Shown: positions 1 through 6,465 of the stretch, one piece after another | Layout: the number at the start of each line of letters is the position of its first letter | Position numbering within the stretch: position 1 is the first letter of the stretch | Source of the DNA: Novosphingobium sp. | GTDB taxonomy: Bacteria > Pseudomonadota > Alphaproteobacteria > Sphingomonadales > Sphingomonadaceae | Assembly: GCA_009885425.1 (NCBI GenBank) | Contig: VFKS01000515.1 | Span: 1 to 16,965 of the forward strand | Direction: 5' to 3' | DNA: 16,965 nt | The notes under the pieces: model-generated | What the model saw: only the letters and a program-made list of their open reading frames with translations | Told to the model about the DNA's origin: nothing | Database searches by the model: none | Made by a program: the position numbers and the translations under genes

Positions 1-827
1 GGATCGACGGGTTTGATGACTGGGCCTGCGAACTGGTCGAGCGCGGCTATTTGCATAACCACGCGCGGATGTGGTTCGCCTCGATCTGGATCTTCACTCT
101 GCGGCTGCCGTGGGCGGCGGGGGCAGACTTCTTTCTGCGCCACCTGATCGACGCCGATCCCGCGTCGAACACGCTGTCATGGCGCTGGGTTGCGGGCTTG
201 CAGACGGCCGGAAAAACCTATCTCGCTACTGCGGACAATATCGCCCGCTTTACCGGCGGCCGGTTCGCGCCAAGGGGGCTGGCGCGAGCCGCCGAGCCGT
301 TGAGCGAGGAACCGCTGCCCCGGCCTGCCGAGCTCGAGCCGCTGCCGGGTTTTGATCCAGCCGCGCCGGCGCTGCTGCTGATCACTCCCGAAGATCTCTC
401 GTCCGAGAACCTGTTTGCAGGCCAAGGCAAGATCCGCGCCGTTCATGCCGCCGCCGCGGTTCCGGGCTGGCCGTGGGGCGAGCAAGCGCAGGACTTTATC
501 GCCGCTGGAACCGCCAACGCCGCCCAGCGCGCAAGCGTCGCCTTTGGGTGCCCCGGTGCGGTTCAAGCCGTGCTCGATGGCCCCGCGCTGATCTCCGCCG
601 CGCGCGCCGCAAACGTCAGCACTATCGTTACCGCTTATGCCCCGATCGGCCCAGTCGCCGACGCGCTCGCGGAACTGGCCCCGCAGTTGGCGGCGGAGGG
701 CATTGCGCTGCACCAGCGCCGCCGGGCCTGGGACGGTGCGTTCTGGCCGCATGCCACCAAGGGCTTTTTCCCGTTCCGTGAGCGGATCCCCGCGCTGCTG
801 GCTGAACAGGATATCGTTCTGCGCTAG
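1..827 (+). CDS. Photolyase/cryptochrome-family FAD-binding protein, 5'-truncated by window edge
   Basis: The reading frame is open from base 3, so the N-terminus is outside the window; about 274 residues are visible and the gene ends with TAG. The first part carries hallmarks of the photolyase FAD-binding domain: LHNHARMWFAS, then a segment with SNTLSWRWVAG, then DNIARFTGG. The SN...WRW segment lines up with the Asn and two Trp of the classical NNGGWQW segment, which lie near the flavin and the damaged-base pocket. Family members are blue-light flavoproteins that repair pyrimidine dimers or act as photoreceptors. What is odd is that the FAD domain is followed by about 180 residues that look like an alpha/beta fold (hydrophobic strand ALLLIT, later STIVTAYAPIGP, then KGFFPFRERI, reminiscent of the FTPFWRA end of the usual N-terminal antenna domain). 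The domain order may therefore be reversed. Family membership is well supported; repair activity is not proven. Confidence 0.85.
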   Translation, partial: IDGFDDWACELVERGYLHNHARMWFASIWIFTLRLPWAAGADFFLRHLIDADPASNTLSWRWVAGLQTAGKTYLATADNIARFTGGRFAPRGLARAAEPLSEEPLPRPAELEPLPGFDPAAPALLLITPEDLSSENLFAGQGKIRAVHAAAAVPGWPWGEQAQDFIAAGTANAAQRASVAFGCPGAVQAVLDGPALISAARAANVSTIVTAYAPIGPVADALAELAPQLAAEGIALHQRRRAWDGAFWPHATKGFFPFRERIPALLAEQDIVLR

Positions 828-909
828 CCGCCGCCCATAAAGTCAGGTGGGCGGAAACGCTGCCAAAGCGGTAGTAGTGGGCGACGCAAATTGAGGGATA
901 AGCGGCGCG

Positions 910-1500
910 ATGACACTGCCTGACAATCTTGACGCTATCGCCGCCGACCTGTGGGCACGGTTGGCGGATGCGGCGGCCAGCGGCCGGTCCGCTTGGCATA
1001 CGCCGGTTGTCGGCACAGCGGACGGTGATGTGCGCGTTATGGTCCTGCGCCATACCGACCCAGCGGCGGCCAGCCTGCGTTTTCACACCGATGCCCGCAG
1101 CCCCAAAGCGGCGCTGATCGGCGGCGGCGGCCCGGTATCGGTGCTGTTCTATGATGCGGCGACCAAGCTGCAATTGCGCTGCGCCGGGATCGGCAAGGCC
1201 GTCAGCACCGGCGCCCCAGCAGACGCCGCCTGGGCCGCCAGCGCAGCGTCCAGCCGCCGCTGCTATCTTGCCCAACTGGCACCCGGCACAATCAGCGAAA
1301 CCCCCACCAGCGGGTTGCCTGCTGCCGCCGAAGGGCGCGTTCCGACGCTGGCAGAAAGCGAAGCCGGGCGCGCCAATTTCGCCGTGATCACCGTCGCGCT
1401 GACCCGGATCGATTGGCTCCACCTCGCCCATAACGGCCACCGCCGCGCGCTGTTTGAGCACAGCGGGGACGGCTGGGCTGGGCGGTGGGTGGTGCCTTAG
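910..1500 (+). CDS. Pyridoxamine 5'-phosphate oxidase-family flavoprotein
   Basis: The protein has 196 residues and no signal peptide. The segment AWHTPVVGT...VMVLRH...FHTDARSPKAAL...FYDAATKLQLRCAG is the typical FMN-binding split-barrel core of PNPOx-like proteins of the Alr4036 type, and the C-terminus ends in W-x-x-x-WVVP as is usual there. Such proteins bind FMN in the cytoplasm. Some oxidise pyridoxamine phosphate; many are only distantly related to true PdxH and their substrate is unknown. The start at 910 is preceded by a weak purine-rich stretch (GAGGGATAA). The gene stands about 80 bases after the photolyase-family gene on the same strand and may be co-transcribed with it. It converges on the DUF2726 pseudogene. 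I do not assign the symbol pdxH because the closer match appears to be the general family. Confidence 0.8.
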   Translation: MTLPDNLDAIAADLWARLADAAASGRSAWHTPVVGTADGDVRVMVLRHTDPAAASLRFHTDARSPKAALIGGGGPVSVLFYDAATKLQLRCAGIGKAVSTGAPADAAWAASAASSRRCYLAQLAPGTISETPTSGLPAAAEGRVPTLAESEAGRANFAVITVALTRIDWLHLAHNGHRRALFEHSGDGWAGRWVVP

Positions 1501-1542
1501 GCTGCGCTGGGGATTGGGGCTGCAGGTACAATGCCTCTCAGC

Positions 1543-2190
1543 TCATTCCTCGTCCGGAACCAACTTCTCCACCAGCCGCCGCAACTCGCTTGGTGTGGTG
1601 TGCCCTGCCACCACCTCGTGGTACCCGATCCCGGCTTTGCGGAGTGCTTCCTTTTTTACTGCATCCCGAGCTGCTGCCGAGCCTTGGTGGTGGCCAGTGC
1701 CTTGGTATTCCAGCGCGTGGCGGGCGCGGCAGTCGGAGTCTACCAGCAGCAGATCAACTCGTTTGGAATTGATGCAGGCATAAGCGGCGGGATTATCGGA
1801 ACCGACGAATTCACCGACCGAAACCTGCGCCATCACTTGTCAGCCGGGGTTGCGGGCGATCACCAGTTTATCCAGCTCGGCAAAGACCCGCGCCTCGCCC
1901 TTGTTGAGCAGCGCGCGTGGTTTGAAATCGGAGGCCATGACCAGCCGCAGCTGCTCTGCCGCATCGCCGAGCGCGGGCGCTTCCTTGTGCGCCGCCACCA
2001 GCTTTGGCCCGCCGCCTTGCTTGCCATTCTTCCAACCGTTCTGGTTGCGCCCGCGCCAGTAGGCCCGGCGTTTTTCGCGGTCGATGCTTTGCACAAAGCG
2101 TTCGACGGCAATCCCGCAGACCGCACCGAGGGCCAATACCGCCGCCAGCAGCAGTGGTTTATCAATCAGGGCGGCAATTTCTGGAGGCAT
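1543..2190 (-). pseudogene. DUF2726 membrane-anchored nuclease-like protein with an in-frame TGA stop
   Basis: Read from ATG at 2190, which has a good ribosome site (AGGGGAAG) just upstream, the frame gives 116 residues: an N-terminal membrane segment (PLLLAAVLALGAVCGIAV), a charged linker, and the start of a DUF2726 domain (LNKGEARVFAELDKL...ARNPG). A TGA stop at 1842-1840 then interrupts it. The same frame continues without any shift as Q-V-M-A-Q-V-S-V-G-E-F, followed by INSKRVDLLLVD, ALEYQGTGHHQG and AVKKEALRKAGI, the conserved domain core with a D...ExQ...K pattern like a restriction-endonuclease fold. From memory, relatives have Trp at the stop position, so one TGG-to-TGA change explains it. 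Without the stop the protein would be 215 residues. A GTG/ATG pair at 1836-1831 could allow a 97-residue restart product. Alternatives are sequencing error or a true recent pseudogene. Confidence 0.8.
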
Positions 2191-2332
2191 TCGATCTTCC
2201 CCTGCTGAACCTGTGGGTGTGACGATAATCCAACCGGCGGCAATTGAGAATAGGACGCCCATCACCGCACCCCCAACACAGCCCAACGCTTCGCCCGCGC
2301 ATCCGGCTCGGTTCAGGCGCAGACCGCCTCCC

Positions 2333-2749
2333 ATGCCCCAACCGCTCCTCCGCACCCTCGCGCTCGCCCTGATCCTCACCGTACTTTCCGCGCCGCCGGT
2401 GTTGGCGGCCAAGGACAAGCCTGTTGCGGCCAAGCCCGTCCCTGTGGCCAAGGGTCGGCTGTTTGCGGTGGTGTTGGGGCCGGGTTCGGCGTGGAAAAAG
2501 GGCCAGCCGTTCAAAGGCCCGGGGCTGGAGGCGCACCGGGCCTATTGGAAGAAGCTGTTCGAGGAAGGCCGCGTGGCGAGCGCTGGGCCGCTGGGCAGCG
2601 ATACCGGGCTGGTGCTGCTGCGCGCCCGCAATCAGGGCGAGGCCGATGCGCTGATCGCGGCTGATCCGGCGGTCCGCTCGCGGATCCTGCGCGGGGTGGC
2701 GCGGCCTTATGTCTCGATGCTGACCAGCGCGGCGGTGCTGGAAGGGTGA
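2333..2749 (+). CDS. Secreted YciI-like (YCII-domain) protein
   Basis: The 138-residue product begins with a clear signal peptide (RTLALALILTVLSAPPVLAA, about residues 7-26), so it should act in the periplasm. After a Lys/Pro/Val-rich linker comes a small ferredoxin-like domain: strand RLFAVVLGPG, then EAHRAYWKKLFEEGRVASAG (His69 conserved in the family), a second strand TGLVLLRARN, and a helix ending in ADP (Asp111). YCII proteins carry a conserved His/Asp pair and are thought to be small enzymes or dehalogenase-like helpers; their reaction is mostly unknown. The frame is open further upstream, but the start at 2333 is chosen because it yields the signal peptide; no strong ribosome site is visible. 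It diverges from the DUF2726 gene across 142 bases. Confidence 0.75.
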   Translation: MPQPLLRTLALALILTVLSAPPVLAAKDKPVAAKPVPVAKGRLFAVVLGPGSAWKKGQPFKGPGLEAHRAYWKKLFEEGRVASAGPLGSDTGLVLLRARNQGEADALIAADPAVRSRILRGVARPYVSMLTSAAVLEG

Positions 2750-2794
2750 CGCCGGGGCTGCAGCAAGTTCAGGGTTGAGCACGCCCAAACAGCG

Positions 2795-3757
2795 TCAGCC
2801 TTTGGTCAGGGCCGCTGCACCAATCGCCGCTTCGATCCACCCCCTTGCATCGGGAAAGTTACGTTCGACCGCGGGTAAATCGTTGACGCAAAGAAACTTG
2901 ATATCGTGGCGCTCGGCTCGGCCCAGATAGGCATGGACATCATCGATCGACCATTGATCCAGCGCGCCGACGGCGACGTGCAGATAATCCCGGGTATCAA
3001 GAATGGCGGTATTCCCGGAGGCGAGGCAGGCATGGTTGTGCAGGCTTTGCGGGAGGAATTGTTCGGTGCAGCGAAAGCGAAAACCGGCATTGCGGGCGCA
3101 TTCGCCGGGATAGATCTCAAACAGCTCGGCCATCACTGAAACGTGCATCGGGTGGACGACGTGCGCGCTCTGGAACACATGATCCGCCGTATAACCGATC
3201 ATATTGGCGGCGTTGATCTGATTAAAATGGTTCAGCAGGCTGGCATCGTCGCGGCTGGCGCTGGACGCTGCCAGGACCGAATGATCGACCCATTTTCCCC
3301 GCAGCACAGGCCCGTCTTTCGTGAAGAAATCAGCCACCGTGACGGGTGCCGTCAGGAACACATCGTCGTTGAAATACAGAAAATGCTCTGACAGATCCGG
3401 AATCCGCCACAACATTGTTTCGATGGAGAGCGAATTGAAGGTAGGCAGCGCGTCCTCGTAACCAGCAAATATCTCACGGTGATCAACGATGCTGATCTTC
3501 CGGGAAAATTCGGACGGTAGAGACGTTAGAACGGGTATCTGGCTATCGGTCACGATCCAGATGCGCCGAACCCAAGGGGCATGATTGGCAATGGAGCGGA
3601 CGCAAAAATTAAGCTCATCGCTGCACACCCACCGATGCGGGTTGGTGCCGTTATCATGCAGCGGCGTGAGCGCCTGAGTCAGATAATGATCCCGCTTGTA
3701 CCGATGCGCAGGGTCGGAACCATCCACCCACGTTATCACTGCATCGACATCAAACAT
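2795..3757 (-). CDS. Stealth-family sugar-phosphate transferase
   Basis: This 320-residue protein has the conserved blocks of the Stealth family: CR1 near the N-terminus (DAVITWVDGSDP, residues 5-16), CR2 (SDELNF...SI, RRIWIVTD, VDHREIF, LPTFNSLSIE and HFLYFNDDVFL, roughly residues 46-135), and a CR3/CR4-like remainder with HVVHPM. Known Stealth proteins are hexose-1-phosphate phosphotransferases that link sugars by phosphodiester bonds in capsules and other surface glycans. No signal peptide or membrane span is seen, so it is probably cytoplasmic or peripheral. The frame extends 19 codons upstream to 3814, but the ATG at 3757 places CR1 at the usual distance from the N-terminus. It converges on the YciI-like gene. 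No other capsule or glycan genes are near, so the acceptor cannot be inferred. Confidence 0.85.
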   Translation of the reverse strand: MFDVDAVITWVDGSDPAHRYKRDHYLTQALTPLHDNGTNPHRWVCSDELNFCVRSIANHAPWVRRIWIVTDSQIPVLTSLPSEFSRKISIVDHREIFAGYEDALPTFNSLSIETMLWRIPDLSEHFLYFNDDVFLTAPVTVADFFTKDGPVLRGKWVDHSVLAASSASRDDASLLNHFNQINAANMIGYTADHVFQSAHVVHPMHVSVMAELFEIYPGECARNAGFRFRCTEQFLPQSLHNHACLASGNTAILDTRDYLHVAVGALDQWSIDDVHAYLGRAERHDIKFLCVNDLPAVERNFPDARGWIEAAIGAAALTKG

Positions 3758-3981
3758 TCCGCGGCTCTCTCTATCATTTTGAATGGCGGTCAATCGCCAT
3801 GGCGCAGGCTGCATACCCCATAAGCGACCAGCTTAGCCGATCAGCGCAAGGCCGCTCAATCCGCACCATCGGACATCCCGAACGATTGCTCATGGAGCGC
3901 GGGGTTGACGGTGATCCAGTGAGGCAGATATCCGCGAAACGGCGCTTGCGCCCGCCAGAAAATCTGGCGAAACACCTTGGC

Positions 3982-4857
3982 ATGACCATCACCCCATCAC
4001 AGCCATTTGCCTTGGCCGGCTTCGACCTCGCTAAATTTGTCCGCGCCACACTGGATGAAGACCTCGGCCTCGGCCTGCCCGGCGGAGGGCGCGATGTGAC
4101 CAGCGAAAGCGTAATCCCCGCAGACGCGCGCTTTTCTGGCGTGATGGACAGCCGCGATCCGGTGATCGTTGCGGGCCTGCCGATTGCCGCCGCGTTCTTT
4201 CGCGCGCTCGATCCCGGCATGGAGATCGAAGTGCTGGTGGCCGAAGGCGCAGCGGTGCCGGGCGGGACCGACCTGATGCGGCTGACCGGCAATGCCAGGG
4301 CGATGCTGACCGCCGAACGCTCGGCGCTCAACACCGTTCAGCACTTGTCCGGCATCGCCACGATGACACGCGCCTATGTTGATGCGATGGGGGGTCACGC
4401 GGTGTTGCTCGATACCCGCAAGACCTTGCCCGGCCTGCGCCATCTGGAAAAATACGCGACCCGGATGGGCGGCGCGCAGAACCACCGGATGGGGCTGTGG
4501 GATGCGGCGATGATCAAGGACAACCATGTGCTGGTCGCCGGCGGGGCGGCCGAGGCGGTGCATCGCGCGCGCGCGGCAGGCGTGAAAAGCATCATCTGCG
4601 AGGTTGACCGGCTGGACCAGATCGAACCGGCGATTGCGGCGGGGGCGAGCCATGTACTGCTCGACAATATGACCGTGGCGCAGCTGCGCGAAGCCGTTGG
4701 CATCATCGCCGGCCGGGTGCCGTGCGAAGCCTCGGGCGGGGTCCGGCTCGACACCATCGGCGCGATTGCCGCGACCGGCGTGACCTATGTCTCGGTCGGC
4801 CGCCTGACGCAAAGCGCGCCCGCTGCTGACGTTGGATTGGATTTCACGCCGCTATGA
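3982..4857 (+). CDS. nadC: Nicotinate-nucleotide pyrophosphorylase (carboxylating), quinolinate phosphoribosyltransferase
   Basis: NadC makes nicotinate mononucleotide from quinolinate and PRPP with release of CO2, the step of de novo NAD synthesis after NadA. The 291-residue protein has the expected N-terminal alpha/beta domain (ATLDEDLG, RDVTSESVIPA) and the barrel motifs HLSGIAT, DTRKTLPGLR (residues 144-153), GGAQNHR, MIKDNH (177-182), CEVD, LDNM and EASGG, covering the Arg, Lys and His residues that bind the quinolinate and PRPP phosphates. Length is normal for the family. The start at 3982 is chosen because the conserved domain begins soon after it, although the frame is open further upstream. 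The stop overlaps the start of the RNase T2 gene (ATGA), implying translational coupling. No nadA or nadB is in the window. Confidence 0.95.
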   Translation: MTITPSQPFALAGFDLAKFVRATLDEDLGLGLPGGGRDVTSESVIPADARFSGVMDSRDPVIVAGLPIAAAFFRALDPGMEIEVLVAEGAAVPGGTDLMRLTGNARAMLTAERSALNTVQHLSGIATMTRAYVDAMGGHAVLLDTRKTLPGLRHLEKYATRMGGAQNHRMGLWDAAMIKDNHVLVAGGAAEAVHRARAAGVKSIICEVDRLDQIEPAIAAGASHVLLDNMTVAQLREAVGIIAGRVPCEASGGVRLDTIGAIAATGVTYVSVGRLTQSAPAADVGLDFTPL

Positions 4858-5561
4858 TTCGCAAAGCCTTGATCCTTGTCGCGCTGGCCCTGCCCGCTCC
4901 GGCCCTCGCCCAGGCCTATCAGTGCCGCGCGCCCGCCAGCATCACCATGCCGCGCGCGCCGCAGCCCGATGGGCCCAAGCGGATCTCGCCGATCAGCGGC
5001 TATACGCTGGCGGTCAGCTGGTCGCCGGAGTTTTGCCGGGGCGGCAAGGCAGCGGGCGATCCGGACAACCTTCAGTGCAATGGCTCCATCGGCAGATTCG
5101 GGTTTGTGCTCCACGGGCTGTGGCCCGAGAGCGGGCAGGGCAAGTATCCGCAGTGGTGCAGCGTCACCCCGCGGCCCACAGAGGCCGAGCTGAAAGCCAA
5201 TCTGTGCATGACCCCGGTGCCGTGGCTGCTTGAGCACGAATGGGCCAAGCACGGCAGCTGCATGGCCAAGACTCCGGCGGCCTATTTCAAGGTTTCGGCG
5301 ATTCTGTGGAACGGGATCCGGCTGCCCGATGCCGACAAGCTATCACGCAAAGACGGCCTGACTGCGGGCGATCTGCGGCAGGCGTTTGTGGCGCTCAATC
5401 CGGGGTGGCGGGCCGAATCGGTTGGGCTCAGGGTCAGCAACGGCGGCTGGCTGCGCGAAATGCAGCTGTGTTACGGCAAGGACTTCCGCCCGGCGCGGTG
5501 CGAGCCGCGGATGTTCGGCCCGAAGAATGACGTGCCACTGAAGATCTGGCGGGGGCTTTAG
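4854..5561 (+). CDS. Secreted RNase T2-family ribonuclease
   Basis: The 235-residue product starts with a signal peptide (about residues 1-20, ending ALAQ), so it should be periplasmic or secreted. Both active-site blocks of RNase T2 are intact: CAS1 GFVLHGLWPE with His87, and CAS2 HEWAKHGSC with His128, Glu129 and His133. Several cysteines (for example Cys24, Cys61, Cys75, Cys102, Cys118, Cys136) are consistent with disulfides. The enzymes cut single-stranded RNA through a 2',3'-cyclic phosphate, with little base specificity, usually for scavenging. It starts inside the nadC stop codon, so it probably shares the nadC mRNA. It ends tail-to-tail with tadA, sharing four bases (5558-5561). Confidence 0.92.
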   Translation: MIRKALILVALALPAPALAQAYQCRAPASITMPRAPQPDGPKRISPISGYTLAVSWSPEFCRGGKAAGDPDNLQCNGSIGRFGFVLHGLWPESGQGKYPQWCSVTPRPTEAELKANLCMTPVPWLLEHEWAKHGSCMAKTPAAYFKVSAILWNGIRLPDADKLSRKDGLTAGDLRQAFVALNPGWRAESVGLRVSNGGWLREMQLCYGKDFRPARCEPRMFGPKNDVPLKIWRGL

Positions 5562-6013
5562 CGCTTCGCCGCGAAGAACGCTTTGAGCAGGGCCGCAGCC
5601 TCGTCCGCGCCCATGCCGGAATAGACTTCGGGGCGGTGCAGGCTCTGTTCGTGTTCGAATACCCGCGCGCCATGTTCGACCGCGCCGCCTTTGGGATCGG
5701 GCGCGGCGTAATAGAGCCGGGCGATTCGGGCGTGGGCGATGGCTCCGGCGCACATCGCGCAGGGCTCCAGCGTGACCCACAGCTCGCAACCGTCGAGCCG
5801 TTCGTTGCCCAGCGCCAAGGCGGCAGCGCGAATCGCCAGAACTTCGGCGTGGGCAGTGGGATCGTGCGAGGTGCGCGGGGTGTTGTGAGCGCTGGCGATC
5901 ACCGCGCCGTCCTTGACCACGACCGCGCCGATCGGCACTTCGCCAGCGGATTCGGCGGCCTGCGCCTGTTCAAGCGCCAGTTTCATCGGTTCGGGCAGGG
6001 GCCAGCGGCTCAT
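5558..6013 (-). CDS. tadA: tRNA-specific adenosine deaminase
   Basis: TadA deaminates adenosine 34 to inosine in the anticodon of tRNA-Arg(ACG), so that one tRNA can read three Arg codons. The 151-residue protein shows the cytidine/adenosine deaminase zinc site: HAEV (His55, catalytic Glu57) and PCAMCAGA (Cys85, Cys88), plus VPIGAVVV and the downstream ARIARLYYAAPDPKGGAVEH typical of TadA. Length is close to that of alphaproteobacterial homologues. The start at 6013 (MSRWPLPEPM) is preferred over an in-frame codon at 6049 because it gives a normal N-terminus; the ribosome site is weak. It diverges from rpmB across 100 bases and overlaps the RNase T2 gene tail-to-tail by four bases. Confidence 0.93.
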   Translation of the reverse strand: MSRWPLPEPMKLALEQAQAAESAGEVPIGAVVVKDGAVIASAHNTPRTSHDPTAHAEVLAIRAAALALGNERLDGCELWVTLEPCAMCAGAIAHARIARLYYAAPDPKGGAVEHGARVFEHEQSLHRPEVYSGMGADEAAALLKAFFAAKR

Positions 6014-6076
6014 TCCAGCGGAATTGGCCGCAATACCTTGACCCCGCAAGGGTGAATCGCTATGCGCGCGCCTTCG

Positions 6077-6088
6077 CCCAACGTTGGG
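6077..6088. promoter_or_regulatory. Perfect 12-bp palindrome in the tadA-rpmB divergent region
   Basis: CCCAACGTTGGG is a perfect 12-base palindrome 25 bases before the rpmB start codon, in the 100-base gap between tadA and rpmB. It could be an operator or part of the rpmB leader. No regulator can be named from the sequence, and a perfect 12-mer can occur by chance in GC-rich DNA. Confidence 0.3.
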
Positions 6089-6113
6089 TGCACAGTTTCA
6101 AGCGAGTTTAACC

Positions 6114-6404
6114 ATGTCCCGTATTTGCGAACTGACCGGTAAAGGTCGCCAGGTCGGCAACAACGTCAGCCACGCCAACAACAAGACCAAGCGCGTGTTT
6201 CTGCCCAATCTGCAGAACGTGACGCTGATGTCCGATGGCCTCGACCGCAGCTTCAAGTTCCGCGTTTCGACCAACGGCCTGCGTTCGGTTGAACACGTTG
6301 GCGGTCTGGACAACTGGCTGCTCAAGACTGCGGACGAAAAGCTTTCGACCACTGCGGTCAAGGTCAAGCGCGAGCTGAAGAAAAAGGCCGCCGTCGCCGC
6401 CTGA
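6114..6404 (+). CDS. rpmB: 50S ribosomal protein L28
   Basis: L28 is a small basic protein of the large ribosomal subunit. The 96-residue product begins [20 protein letters not shown], followed by [13 protein letters not shown], the classic bL28 signature, and ends in a Lys/Arg-rich tail with [11 protein letters not shown]. The length and the single N-terminal Cys fit the alphaproteobacterial form without a complete zinc site. The start at 6114 is fixed by family alignment; a longer in-frame start at 6084 would add ten non-conserved residues. The gene is monocistronic as far as can be seen, with a terminator about 30 bases after the stop. It is not paired with rpmG here. Confidence 0.96.
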   Translation: MSRICELTGKGRQVGNNVSHANNKTKRVFLPNLQNVTLMSDGLDRSFKFRVSTNGLRSVEHVGGLDNWLLKTADEKLSTTAVKVKRELKKKAAVAA

Positions 6405-6432
6405 TCGGGCAAGGCAACGTCAAGCCAAGCAA

Positions 6433-6465
6433 GGGCGTCCGGATCACCGGGCGCCTTTTGCGTTT
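6433..6465 (+). terminator. Intrinsic terminator of rpmB
   Basis: GGCGTCCGG at 6434-6442 pairs with CCGGGCGCC at 6447-6455 (nine pairs including one G-U) around a four-base loop ATCA, followed by TTTTGCGTTT. It lies 29 bases after the rpmB stop and just before the end of the convergent phytase-like gene, so it ends rpmB transcription. Confidence 0.85.

Noticed and set aside
628..1461. Minus-strand open frame of 277 codons
   Set aside because: It is antisense to the photolyase-family and PNPOx-like genes, whose protein motifs are clear; its translation is low-complexity Gly/Ala/Arg-rich.
1840..1842. Selenocysteine or Trp recoding of TGA
   Set aside because: No selenocysteine insertion hairpin is apparent right after the codon, Cys is not expected at this position, and other genes in the window use TGA as a normal stop.
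1531..2208. Plus-strand open frame of 225 codons opposite the interrupted DUF2726 gene
   Set aside because: The minus strand has recognisable DUF2726 motifs on both sides of the stop, a membrane segment and a good ribosome site; the plus-strand product resembles nothing.
3997..4812. Minus-strand open frame of 271 codons inside nadC
   Set aside because: Complete overlap with nadC, whose catalytic motifs are intact; no domain in the antisense translation.
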